Notes: generated from the sequence alone by a model not told the origin. A stretch of DNA of 6,358 nucleotides from a bacterium (GCA_030432015.1 JAUIHJ010000500.1:1-6358), one strand, 5' to 3'. Counted from the stretch's first letter, positions 1 through 6,043 are shown. Numbers and translations are program-made.

Positions 1-1391
1 GTCCTTTGTCCGCTCGGGATGTAGCCTTCGGGCGAGTGGCCGCGGTTGGTGTTGATGAAGTTTCTGATCGTCGTGGCGTCGAACGTGTCTAACGTTAATT
101 GACGCGTCAAGGAAGTCACGACGATCGTTGCAGCGTTCTTTGATCGCGGTGTGACGATCACGCCAGTGTCCGTACCGCCGTCAATAACGAGTTGCTCGAT
201 GGCGAGCCGATCAGCATCAGCTATCAGGCTTGGGTTGTAACTGATCCAAACGTGGCCATGTTCGAGGTTGTGTACGAGATCCTCGTCCGGCTGCTCCGTC
301 TGATAAACGCCTGTCGGACGTGGCGTGACGCCCGGAAGGAATGCGTGATGTGCACCGTACGACGGAGCGTTGGTGAAGCCGCTATAGTCCACGGCGGTTG
401 TGACGTGGTCCAGCGAGAACGGCGGTGCGCCGGGTTGTGTATCCATTCTCGTTCCGAGAAGACCTGGGTCGTCAATCGATCCGGGGATGACCGGAGCAAA
501 CGGTTGATTGCTCGTGTTGCCATCGGAAATGACGTTAATGCTTACGGAAGCAATGTTCGAAGTTGCCAAGCCATCGCTCGCTTGGTAAGTGAAGGAATCG
601 CTGCCGAAGAAATCGGTGGTCGGCGTGTAGACAAAGGAGCCGTCGTTGTTAAACGTCACCGACCCATTACTCGGCTGACTGATAAGACTTGCCGTCAACG
701 CGTTGCCTTCCGGGTCAGTATCGTTCGCCAGCACACCAGATACCGCAGCGGTTGTCAGTACGTCGTTCTCATTGACGGTAAAGGTATCGTTCGTCGCTGC
801 GGGACTGCCGTTCGTGCCAGTGGGAACGTCGGTACGGCCCGCACGAATCGATGCGGCCAATGCCGAGTCGCCGCCTTGTTCTTCGCTGAGCGCAATGGTG
901 TCGCGAAGCATCTCTTGGGCGGGTGGCGAAGATGCAAAGAACCACGCAATGCTAATGAACTCGGATCGCAATCCTCGCTCGCCAAAGTTGTTCTCGACCA
1001 TTTCCTCCTCATCGCCCAGAGCTATATTCGCGAGCGTATTGTTGCTCGTTACAGCTCCTGGTGCGTTGGTCGACTCCAGACCGTCGATCGTTGCAGCGTT
1101 TTGCCGCTTGGCGATCTGATAGGTTCCAGGTTCCAACTCGTCGAAGGAATACGCGCCGTTGTTATCGGTAATCGTTGATTGGTCGATGGACGATCCTGCC
1201 GTTTCGCTTCCTGACAGACGAACGACGATTCCTGGAACACCGCCTTCGCTCGCGTCGCGTGTGCCATCACCATCCGCATCAAAAAAGACGAAGCCAGCGA
1301 GGCTGCCCCCATGAAGCATTGCCCTCGATTCGAGAGATTCCAGTCTCAGCCGTCTGGTTGTCCGGCGTGCGTTTCTCTTCCGACGTCGCAT
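1..1391 (-). CDS. Planctomycete secreted protein with SdrD B-like, cadherin-like and DUF3105-like domains (3' end off window)
   Basis: I followed one unbroken minus-strand frame from ATG 1391-1389 to the left edge: 463 codons with no stop. An in-frame TAA at 1451-1449 bounds it upstream, and a purine-rich AAAGGAAA lies 11 nt or so before the ATG. Residues 13-26 (RRLRLESLESRAML) match the N-terminal leader found on many planctomycete exported proteins. Residues about 28-138 form an SdrD B-like repeat: GFVFFDADGDGTRDASEGGVPG near the start, a NNGAYSF-x-L-x-PGTY core and NNFGE at the end. Residues about 198-290 resemble a cadherin/VCBS-like domain (NDTF-VNEND, GVLANDTDPEGN, GSFVYTP, FFGSDSFTYQASDG). 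From about 330 the sequence resembles DUF3105 (SYGAHHAF, GVYQTEQPDEDLVHNLEHG, and NTNRGHSPEGYIP near the edge). DUF3105 has no established function; the His-rich HNLEHGH is its signature. Probably exported. The true C-terminus is unseen. Confidence 0.85.
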   Translation of the reverse strand, partial: MRRRKRNARRTTRRLRLESLESRAMLHGGSLAGFVFFDADGDGTRDASEGGVPGIVVRLSGSETAGSSIDQSTITDNNGAYSFDELEPGTYQIAKRQNAATIDGLESTNAPGAVTSNNTLANIALGDEEEMVENNFGERGLRSEFISIAWFFASSPPAQEMLRDTIALSEEQGGDSALAASIRAGRTDVPTGTNGSPAATNDTFTVNENDVLTTAAVSGVLANDTDPEGNALTASLISQPSNGSVTFNNDGSFVYTPTTDFFGSDSFTYQASDGLATSNIASVSINVISDGNTSNQPFAPVIPGSIDDPGLLGTRMDTQPGAPPFSLDHVTTAVDYSGFTNAPSYGAHHAFLPGVTPRPTGVYQTEQPDEDLVHNLEHGHVWISYNPSLIADADRLAIEQLVIDGGTDTGVIVTPRSKNAATIVVTSLTRQLTLDTFDATTIRNFINTNRGHSPEGYIPSGQR

Positions 1392-1872
1392 GTGAAGTCT
1401 TTTCCTTTGGCAGTCGACTTGGTTGGCTCGCAAATGCCGTAGCGTAGGTTAACGGGCTAAACTCCATCCTGTTACGTAAGCCCATTGAAGTCAACGATTT
1501 CATGTGTTTCCTGCGACACCTTTGACGTGCGAGGCGACATAATCGTTCCAAGCGGTCGAAATGTTGGCGACGTGCCGAACTCTGCAGCAGCGAGCCGCAG
1601 CCCCGTTCCAAGTCGTTCCGTTTTGTGGCAGCGATACGCGGATTGCATGAAAGTGCGGACTCTGTGCCCTACTTGGACAGCGCCGCTTCCCTGACGATCA
1701 ATTAGAAATACAAGGTCGTTAAAGAGCTGTCCAACTACGGAACGCGGGAAGAAGGACCTCGGTATTGATGGTAGCGATTGTCACCAAGACTTTGGGAATT
1801 GCTGAACCGCCGAAACTCTTGGCGAGTTTCGCTACGGGAGTTATTCTTGCCGCGTTCCAACGGACGGGCTAA
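1392..1872. other. Non-coding stretch between two minus-strand genes
   Basis: This stretch of 481 bases separates the start of the DUF3105-like gene from the end of the lipoprotein gene. The short open frames in it have no recognisable motif, no good ribosome site, and partly overlap the left gene in another frame, so I do not call them genes. It should hold the promoter of the left gene: a TTGACT on the minus strand (1494-1489) is a possible -35, but the matching -10 (CAGGAT, 17-bp spacer) is poor. The only clear structure is the hairpin at 1811-1831, listed separately. Confidence 0.6.
1811..1831 (-). terminator. Perfect 8-bp hairpin downstream of the lipoprotein gene
   Basis: CGAAACTC (1811-1818) and GAGTTTCG (1824-1831) form a perfect inverted repeat around a 5-nt loop, 41 nt past the lipoprotein stop. 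No T-run follows on either strand, so it is not a classical intrinsic terminator. It could be a mRNA 3'-end stabiliser, a terminator of a non-canonical kind, or one copy of an interspersed palindromic repeat. Confidence 0.4.
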
Positions 1873-3393
1873 TCAATGCGGGTACTTCGCGGTCGTCATG
1901 TGTCCGTAGCCAGCCTGCCAGCGGCTATCGATTTCGACTTGGCCGACCAAATCAGCGTCGGTTAATTCGGTGGGGTATTCGGTCTGAAGCTTGTCCGTTT
2001 TGTCGACGTAAATCTTGGCAAGATACTTACCCGGAAGAAGCTTCGGTTCGCGTCGTACAAGAGCGGCGCGTTCGGATTCGCGAGGGGCAGTGATACTAAT
2101 GTGTTGCTGCCAGAGATGGCGATCGCCGGAGATCGCACGATCCGCGGTCGCCCAACGGTCTGGTGACCATGTCTTAGAATCCGGATTCCATCGGTAGAGA
2201 TCGACTTGCAGGAGCTTCTTGTCGAGTTGCGCGGGGACGTCCGTAAGTTTCAACCAGATATCGGCGACTTGTGAGATCTCGTCGCTGGTCGCGGGCAATG
2301 CTTCGGTCGATTGATAGGTTCCCTTCGCGACAGAGGCGTAGTCCTCGATAAAGCGGCGGAATTGCTTATAGGTGCGATCGCCGACTACCAGCTTTTGGCC
2401 ACCACCATGTTCGACCTGCATCGTCGGTTTCGCCAGCAGCAAGCTTTCTTGCGGCGCATCAAGGTCGAATAGTTCGGCTTCCAGCATGTAGTCGAGCGTC
2501 GCTTGCGGATCGCCGAGTTTGATCCAGGAGACTTGTTCACCATTCTCTTCGACTTGCTTCTGGTTGCGATCGGGCGAGTGACACGCGGCACACCGCCCAA
2601 CTTCCGACCAAATGTTGTCAATAAAGGAAGCGAGTACGCGGTCTCTTCTCGCATGGCGAATGACGGCGTCGGGGACCGTCGGGCCAAGGCGTGAGTCGGT
2701 GGTTTCGGACGATGCAAGTTCCGGATCTTTCACAGCGGCGTGAATCCAGGCTCGGAAAGCCGCGTACTCTTCTTCGCGGATCTTGTCGGTTAGCAGGCTC
2801 GGCTTGTCAGGGCGTCGTTGAATGAACGTAAGGATCTTCGAGTCGTCAGGATTATCCATATCGATCAAGCCAGAGACGCGAAGCGATGCGAAGGTTGCCT
2901 CTTGATCCGGCCCGATGTACTGCTTCAAGTCGACTCCACTCAAGTGGCACTCGCTGCAGCTCGACGGATTCTTGGCTTGCATGATTGGGGTTATGCGCCG
3001 TTTGAAGAGCTGAAGGGCCGTAAGGTCATCGGCGATGGGATGTATTGCAGGCGATTTGGACTGGTCTGCATGATGTGCGTTGTGATGCGGCACATGGCGC
3101 TGCTCGCCGTGGCCGATGGGCTCATCGTGTTTCGTTTCATGTCCCGCATTCCCCCGATGAGGATGCGGAGCTTCCTCGTGTCCGTGATGTAACTTACCGC
3201 CTTCGTGGCTTACGTGAGCATCCGATGAATGATTGTGCGTGTTGTCTGTGTGGGCACGGTCAGCGGCGTGCTGATCATCAGCCAGGACAACCGACTCTTG
3301 TCTTTGGTTGTGTTCCGAGACTGGATCAGTGCGACCGCAAGACACCAGCACCACCGATATCGCGACGACACCTAGGGTTAGCAATTGTCGCAT
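1873..3393 (-). CDS. His-rich lipoprotein with two CxxCH (c-type haem) motifs
   Basis: The protein has 506 residues from ATG 3393-3391. That start is chosen over an in-frame ATG at 3432 because GGAGAG (3405-3400) sits 6 nt upstream of it and it begins directly with a signal peptide: MRQLL, a hydrophobic core, then the lipobox LVSC with Cys19. Residues 28-118 hold 21 histidines, many in HxH, HH and HxxH arrangements, typical of a metal-binding or flexible tether. Two CxxCH motifs follow: CSECH (146-150) and CAACH (268-272). Each opens a similar unit (CxxCH, L-x-D-x-P-x-S-x-L segment, then Y-x-F-R-x-W/F-I), so the core looks like a tandem duplication of a planctomycete cytochrome-c-like domain. 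The HGGG-x-K motif (near 343) is seen in the second unit only. The last 130 or so residues have no recognised domain and look beta-rich. Expected in the outer envelope, lipid-anchored and binding two haems. It is divergent from merR; a role in mercury handling is only a guess from location and histidines. Confidence 0.85.
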   Translation of the reverse strand: MRQLLTLGVVAISVVLVSCGRTDPVSEHNQRQESVVLADDQHAADRAHTDNTHNHSSDAHVSHEGGKLHHGHEEAPHPHRGNAGHETKHDEPIGHGEQRHVPHHNAHHADQSKSPAIHPIADDLTALQLFKRRITPIMQAKNPSSCSECHLSGVDLKQYIGPDQEATFASLRVSGLIDMDNPDDSKILTFIQRRPDKPSLLTDKIREEEYAAFRAWIHAAVKDPELASSETTDSRLGPTVPDAVIRHARRDRVLASFIDNIWSEVGRCAACHSPDRNQKQVEENGEQVSWIKLGDPQATLDYMLEAELFDLDAPQESLLLAKPTMQVEHGGGQKLVVGDRTYKQFRRFIEDYASVAKGTYQSTEALPATSDEISQVADIWLKLTDVPAQLDKKLLQVDLYRWNPDSKTWSPDRWATADRAISGDRHLWQQHISITAPRESERAALVRREPKLLPGKYLAKIYVDKTDKLQTEYPTELTDADLVGQVEIDSRWQAGYGHMTTAKYPH

Positions 3394-3399
3394 GACAAT

Positions 3400-3405
3400 C
3401 TCTCC
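3400..3405 (-). promoter_or_regulatory. Ribosome binding site fixing the lipoprotein start
   Basis: GGAGAG on the minus strand lies 6 nt before ATG 3393. It decides between this start and the in-frame ATG 13 codons upstream, which would put a hydrophilic extension in front of the signal peptide. Confidence 0.75.
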
Positions 3406-3523
3406 GATTCTGATGGGATTAGGAGCATTCAATATAGCGATATCGGTGCGCAGCCGTTACACAATCTTTCTGCGTGCGTCGGTTGGCGTTTACGTCACAC
3501 GAATTCCTTTCGCAGCTGTGGTC

Positions 3524-3555
3524 TTGACTCCGTAGTATGGTACGGAGTGTAAAAT
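3524..3555 (+). promoter_or_regulatory. mer operator/promoter (MerR-type, 19-20 bp spacer)
   Basis: The -35 box TTGACT (3524-3529) is followed by a 19-bp spacer to GTAAAA, or a 20-bp spacer to TAAAAT (3550-3555). A perfect inverted repeat, ACTCCGTA (3527-3534) and TACGGAGT (3541-3548) around 6 bp, fills the spacer. The over-long spacer with a dyad between the boxes is the hallmark of MerR-activated promoters. TTGACTCCGTA and TACGGA also match the classical Tn501/Tn21 mer operator as I remember it. Transcription would begin near 3561, about 15 nt before merR, so merR is the first gene of the operon it controls. Confidence 0.92.
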
Positions 3556-3576
3556 CGCGGCGTTGGAGAGATGGTG

Positions 3577-3981
3577 ATGAATTCCCTGACGATCGGACAA
3601 CTTGCCAAGATCGCTGGCGTTGGCGTGGAAACCGTTCGGTTCTACGAACGCAAGGGACTCCTCGCCGAGCCCAATCGCCGGCCATCCGGGTATCGGCAAT
3701 ATGGCGAGGAGGTCGTAAATCGGCTGCGGTTCATCAAGCGAGCCAAGGAGTTGGGCTTTACGCTCAACGAGATCAAGGAGTTGCTGTCGCTGAGGCTAGA
3801 TCCGACGACGACCTGCGCCGACGTGAAGGAACGGGCGGAAGAGAAGATCGATGACATCGAGGCGAAGATTCGGACACTGCGAAGAATGAAAAACGCACTC
3901 GTGAAGGTGACTAAGGCGTGTAGCGGGCGCGGTGGAACCAGCGAGTGCCCGATCCTGGAAACACTTGACAAGGAAAGATAG
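3577..3981 (+). CDS. merR: Mercury-responsive transcriptional regulator MerR
   Basis: A 134-residue MerR-family regulator. Residues 4-40 form the winged helix-turn-helix (LTIGQLAKIAGV, ETVRFYERKGLL, GYRQY), followed by the second helix pair and a long dimerisation helix (about 80-113). The three Hg(II)-binding cysteines are Cys80, Cys115 and Cys124. Their spacing (35 and 9) equals that of Cys82, Cys117 and Cys126 of Tn501 MerR, and length is also about that of the family, so Hg(II) is the expected inducer. ATG 3577 is preferred over ATG 3571 and GTG 3574 because GGAGAG at 3565-3570 is directly against 3571 but 6 nt from 3577. It stands just behind its own mer operator, so it is expected to repress and activate the downstream operon and itself. 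The transporter gene starts one base after its stop codon. Confidence 0.95.
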   Translation: MNSLTIGQLAKIAGVGVETVRFYERKGLLAEPNRRPSGYRQYGEEVVNRLRFIKRAKELGFTLNEIKELLSLRLDPTTTCADVKERAEEKIDDIEAKIRTLRRMKNALVKVTKACSGRGGTSECPILETLDKER

Positions 3982-3982
3982 A

Positions 3983-4711
3983 TTGCCGAACGAGCCGACC
4001 AACAATGCGAACGACTGGAAGCGGAATTTGACGGTCCTGCCCGCGGTTGGTGCGGCACTGTTGCCAAGAGTCACGTGACCGTGCATGGTGCCGGCCTATG
4101 CTGGGCTCCTCGGTTCGATGGGGTTGGCGTTTTTGTTGCAGACCGTTTACTTGTTGCCGATCACCGTGGCCGCGTTAGTTGTCGTGGTCGGTGCACTCGG
4201 ATTTCGAGCGACCCGACGAAGAGGATTTGGGCCGTTTGTACTGGGTATTATTGCCGCAATCGCGTTACTCGTCGGAAAGTTTGTATTGGAAATTGAGCTT
4301 GCCACATACGGCGGCATTGGCGTGCTGGTTGTCGCCTCGGTCTGGAATTCGTGGCCGATCAAAGTCGCGAAGAGCGAGACGGTCCAGCTTGAGCTGCCGG
4401 AGAGTGCTAGACCGAATCACCTAACCTCAAAGGAGAACGAAACCATGACTACAAAACGTACCATCGAAGTTTTCAGTGCTGGATGTCCAGCGTGTCATGA
4501 CGCGATCACAATGGTCAAGGACATCGCGTGTCCATCGTGCGACGTGTCCGTGCTGGATATGAACGATCCCAGCGTTGCCGGTCGGGCGAAGGGCCTCGGC
4601 ATCCGCTCTGTGCCCGCCGTGGTCATCGATGGTAAACTTGCTGACTGTTGTGCGGGACGAGGCCCGGACGAAGCGACGCTGCGTGCGGCTGGGATTGGAC
4701 AGCCGACATAG
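3983..4711 (+). CDS. MerT/MerC-like mercury transporter with in-frame TGA, reading into a thioredoxin-like domain
   Basis: Starting at TTG 3983, with AGGAAAG (3971-3977) 5 nt upstream, one frame runs to TAG at 4709-4711, broken only by TGA at 4076-4078 (codon 32). Before the TGA it reads NLTVLPAVGAALLPRVT; after it, PAYAGLLGSMGLAFLLQTVYLLP. Related small transporters, as I recall them, read LLPKLTCPACWPAYAGLL, so the TGA stands at the first Cys of the CPAC pair. About four membrane segments are visible (roughly residues 16-51, 56-74, 82-102 and 107-124), then a hydrophilic tail with no stop before the thioredoxin-like part (from codon 155). Expected role: moving Hg(II) across the inner membrane. 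Three readings are open: a selenoprotein (see hairpin at 4077-4115), a pseudogene or sequencing error, or a shortened protein restarting at ATG 4085 without the cysteine motif. The next codons (PCMV for PACW) are also aberrant, which weakens the selenoprotein case. Confidence 0.6.
4077..4115 (+). other. SECIS-like hairpin directly after the in-frame TGA
   Basis: The RNA can fold from the TGA itself: 4077-4081 pairs with 4111-4115 (GACCG with CGGUU, one G-U). An asymmetric internal loop follows (4082-4086 against 4110). The upper stem is 4087-4092 with 4104-4109 (GGUGCC with GGCUCC, one U-U mismatch), capped by an 11-nt loop beginning GG. Bacterial SECIS elements lie just downstream of the UGA, with a G at the start of the apical loop. 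Here only 14 nt separate the UGA from the loop, somewhat short. It could equally be chance pairing in G+C-rich coding sequence. Confidence 0.3.
4429..4435 (+). promoter_or_regulatory. Strong internal ribosome binding site for the thioredoxin-like gene
   Basis: AAAGGAG ends 9 nt before ATG 4445, inside the open frame of the transporter. It indicates that the thioredoxin-like protein is also, or mainly, made separately. Confidence 0.75.
4445..4711 (+). CDS. Small Cys-rich thioredoxin/glutaredoxin-like protein of the mer operon
   Basis: From ATG 4445, with a strong AAAGGAG site, this gives 88 residues. The start IEVFSAGCPACHDA resembles the first strand and CxxC active site of thioredoxin-fold proteins (Cys14, Cys17). 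A second CPSC pair is at Cys29 and Cys32, the cis-proline region is SVPAVVIDGK (Pro57), and a vicinal pair sits at Cys68-Cys69. Six cysteines in 88 residues, more than a redox enzyme needs, fit mercury or thiol handling, perhaps in place of periplasmic MerP. No signal peptide is visible, so if made alone it is cytoplasmic. It is in frame with the transporter upstream and no stop separates them, so a fused form is possible. The gene closes the merR operon; hairpins begin at its stop codon. Function in mercury transfer is inferred from context. Confidence 0.85.
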   Translation: MTTKRTIEVFSAGCPACHDAITMVKDIACPSCDVSVLDMNDPSVAGRAKGLGIRSVPAVVIDGKLADCCAGRGPDEATLRAAGIGQPT

Positions 4712-4766
4712 GACATCCCTGTCCTACTCGGATTGAAGCTGACGAGCGTCAGTTGGCGTGTCCGAG
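4709..4766 (+). terminator. Two consecutive hairpins after the merR operon
   Basis: The first hairpin starts at the stop codon: TAGGACA (4709-4715) and TGTCCTA (4720-4726) pair perfectly around loop TCCC. The second has an outer stem CTCGGA (4727-4732) with TCCGAG (4761-4766) and an inner stem AGCTGAC (4737-4743) with GTCAGTT (4748-4754, one G-U) around loop GAGC. Neither is followed by a T-run. They probably end or stabilise the operon transcript and isolate the MerR-MerB gene downstream. Confidence 0.5.
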
Positions 4767-4829
4767 CATAAACACGACCGATGCCGCAGTTTCAGTCATG
4801 GGGCGAGGGGAAGCCCAACATTTAACTCA

Positions 4830-4871
4830 ACTTCAATGTCTGATACCCTTGAAGTATGGGAAATGACTTCA
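4830..4871 (+). promoter_or_regulatory. Candidate operator of the MerR-MerB gene: three half-sites around the start codon
   Basis: ACTTCAA (4830-4836) and TTGAAGT (4849-4855) are a perfect inverted repeat with a 12-bp gap that ends at the base before ATG 4856. A third copy, ACTTCA, lies at 4866-4871 inside the gene and forms another inverted repeat with the second. A possible -10 is GATACC (4842-4847), but I find no convincing -35. If that -10 is used, the transcript would start at or very near the ATG. There is no well-placed Shine-Dalgarno site, so a leaderless mRNA is possible. Confidence 0.4.
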
Positions 4872-5929
4872 CAATCGGTCAGTTGGCGAAAGCTGCGGAC
4901 ATCCCGACATCGACTCTGCGGTACTACGAGCGCATTGGCCTTCTTCAGCCTAGGAACCGTAGCGAGGGGAACTATCGCCTCTATGATGAAGGAGATCTTG
5001 AACGTGTGCGGTTCATCCGAGCGGCGCAATCTACCGGGTTTACGCTGGACGACGTGACGGCGTTGCTCAATCTGCGCGTCGCTGCCAACGCAAGATGCGA
5101 AGACATTCAGGTCCTGATGGAGGAACGTCTGACCGATGTCAAAGCGCGAATGAAGGATCTGCGGCACGTCGAGCGTGTGCTGAAGTCGTTTCTGGCAAAG
5201 TGCCGTGAGAGCAACCGACGAGGACACTGTGCTGTCATCGAGGAACTTAACGCCGCCTCGATCGTAAAATCTCGCGGAGCTTCTCATCGCAGCCAGCGGG
5301 ACAGTGACCGTGAAGTTGCCAAGGCACTGCGGGCGTCGAACTTCCCGCGCCGGCTGGGAGCCGACAAGACGCGACTCCGAATTGAAGTTTTGCGGCTGGT
5401 CGCAAAAGGTCGTCCCGTTTCCGTGCGGAAGGTTGAACAAATCGCTTCACAGTTGGGGATGCCACTTGACGCTGCGACATCGTTCATCAGCAAAGTCAGC
5501 GAGCGAGATGCCGAGGGTAACATCTTGGGAATCCTCGGTCTCTCGCAGAGAGCCCATCCGCATCGCTTCGAGCTCAAAGATCGCGTGCTCTCAACGTGGT
5601 GTGCCTGGGATGCCTTGTTCCTGCCTGCACTGCTCAAGCAGCCGGCCACCGTGGAATCTTCCTGTCCGGTTACGAAAGAGAGAATCAGGCTGAAAGTAAC
5701 TCCCAAGAAGGTAGAAGAGGTCGCCCCTGCCGACTGCGTAGTCACGATTGCCGTTCCCGCAACAAGTCCTGAAGCGGTCGAAGAGATCTGGGCAGCCTTC
5801 TGTCACTTCGTGCTTTTCTTCGCTTCCGAAGAAGCAGCGTCTCGCTGGGTATCGAAGCGTAAGCAAGACCTCCGCATTTTGTCCGTGGAAGAGGCTTACA
5901 ACCTTGGACGTCGGGCATTTCCAGGGTAA
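4856..5929 (+). CDS. merB: MerR-MerB fusion: mercury sensor joined to organomercurial lyase
   Basis: One uninterrupted 357-residue protein. Residues 1-132 are a full Hg-type MerR: winged helix (FTIGQLAKAADI, STLRYYERIGLL, GNYRLYDEGDL) and Cys81, Cys116, Cys125, with the same spacing (35 and 9) as Tn501 MerR. A polar linker (about 133-152) leads to MerB at about 153-357. The start of that half matches the helical N-terminal domain (LVAKGRPVS, DAEGNILG), and the catalytic core carries TWCAWD, AFCHFVLFFAS and SVEEAYNLG. Cys249, Asp252 and Cys316 correspond to Cys96, Asp99 and Cys159 of R831b MerB, and Cys270 to Cys117; the Cys160 equivalent is His317. MerB cleaves carbon-mercury bonds by protonolysis, releasing Hg(II). 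ATG 4856 is the earliest possible start, since TGA lies in frame at 4850-4852. The protein probably binds its own promoter region and degrades organomercury, perhaps handing Hg(II) to its own sensor; that coupling is inference. Confidence 0.93.
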   Translation: MGNDFTIGQLAKAADIPTSTLRYYERIGLLQPRNRSEGNYRLYDEGDLERVRFIRAAQSTGFTLDDVTALLNLRVAANARCEDIQVLMEERLTDVKARMKDLRHVERVLKSFLAKCRESNRRGHCAVIEELNAASIVKSRGASHRSQRDSDREVAKALRASNFPRRLGADKTRLRIEVLRLVAKGRPVSVRKVEQIASQLGMPLDAATSFISKVSERDAEGNILGILGLSQRAHPHRFELKDRVLSTWCAWDALFLPALLKQPATVESSCPVTKERIRLKVTPKKVEEVAPADCVVTIAVPATSPEAVEEIWAAFCHFVLFFASEEAASRWVSKRKQDLRILSVEEAYNLGRRAFPG

Positions 5930-6043
5930 TGGCCACGCCGCGCCGACATCTTAACCTCCTCCCTTCGCCCCGCTAGAGCGAACAACGGGAACTCCCCTCT
6001 CAAGAGCGATCCGAGAAATATTGCAATTCCTGCAACAAACCTC
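5930..6043. other. Intergenic region after MerR-MerB
   Basis: No gene is visible. TTCGC (5964-5968) and GCGAA (5978-5982) make a weak 5-bp stem with a 9-nt loop and no T-run. I see no convincing terminator for the MerR-MerB gene, so read-through into the next gene is possible. Confidence 0.4.

Noticed and set aside
192..1178. Long plus-strand open frame (328 codons) opposite the left-edge gene
   Set aside because: It has no recognisable motif. The minus strand reads a continuous protein with SdrD B-like, cadherin-like and DUF3105-like domains through the same bases, so this is an antisense shadow.
1485..1491. TTGAAGT identical to the half-site at the MerR-MerB start
   Set aside because: A single 7-mer without a partner half-site; expected by chance at this length.
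1279..1611. Minus-strand frame of 110 codons over the start of the left gene
   Set aside because: It overlaps the N-terminus of the better-supported gene in another frame, is rich in Arg/Ser/Gln without any domain, and lacks a ribosome site.
1485..1694. Plus-strand frame of 69 codons with several cysteines
   Set aside because: No ribosome site and no family resemblance; a chance frame in the non-coding stretch.
3393..3432. Longer lipoprotein starting at ATG 3432
   Set aside because: It would place 13 hydrophilic residues before the signal peptide; GGAGAG is correctly spaced only for ATG 3393.
4075..4296. Plus-strand GTG-start frame of 73 codons overlapping the TGA site
   Set aside because: It is in a different frame from the membrane segments and encodes no hydrophobic protein; it does not rescue the transporter reading.
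4796..5440. Minus-strand frame of 214 codons
   Set aside because: It is antisense to the MerR half of the fusion, whose motifs are unmistakable, and shows no domain of its own.
5964..5997. Possible terminator after MerR-MerB
   Set aside because: Only short stems (TTCGC/GCGAA and GGG/CCC) and no T-run; too weak to call.
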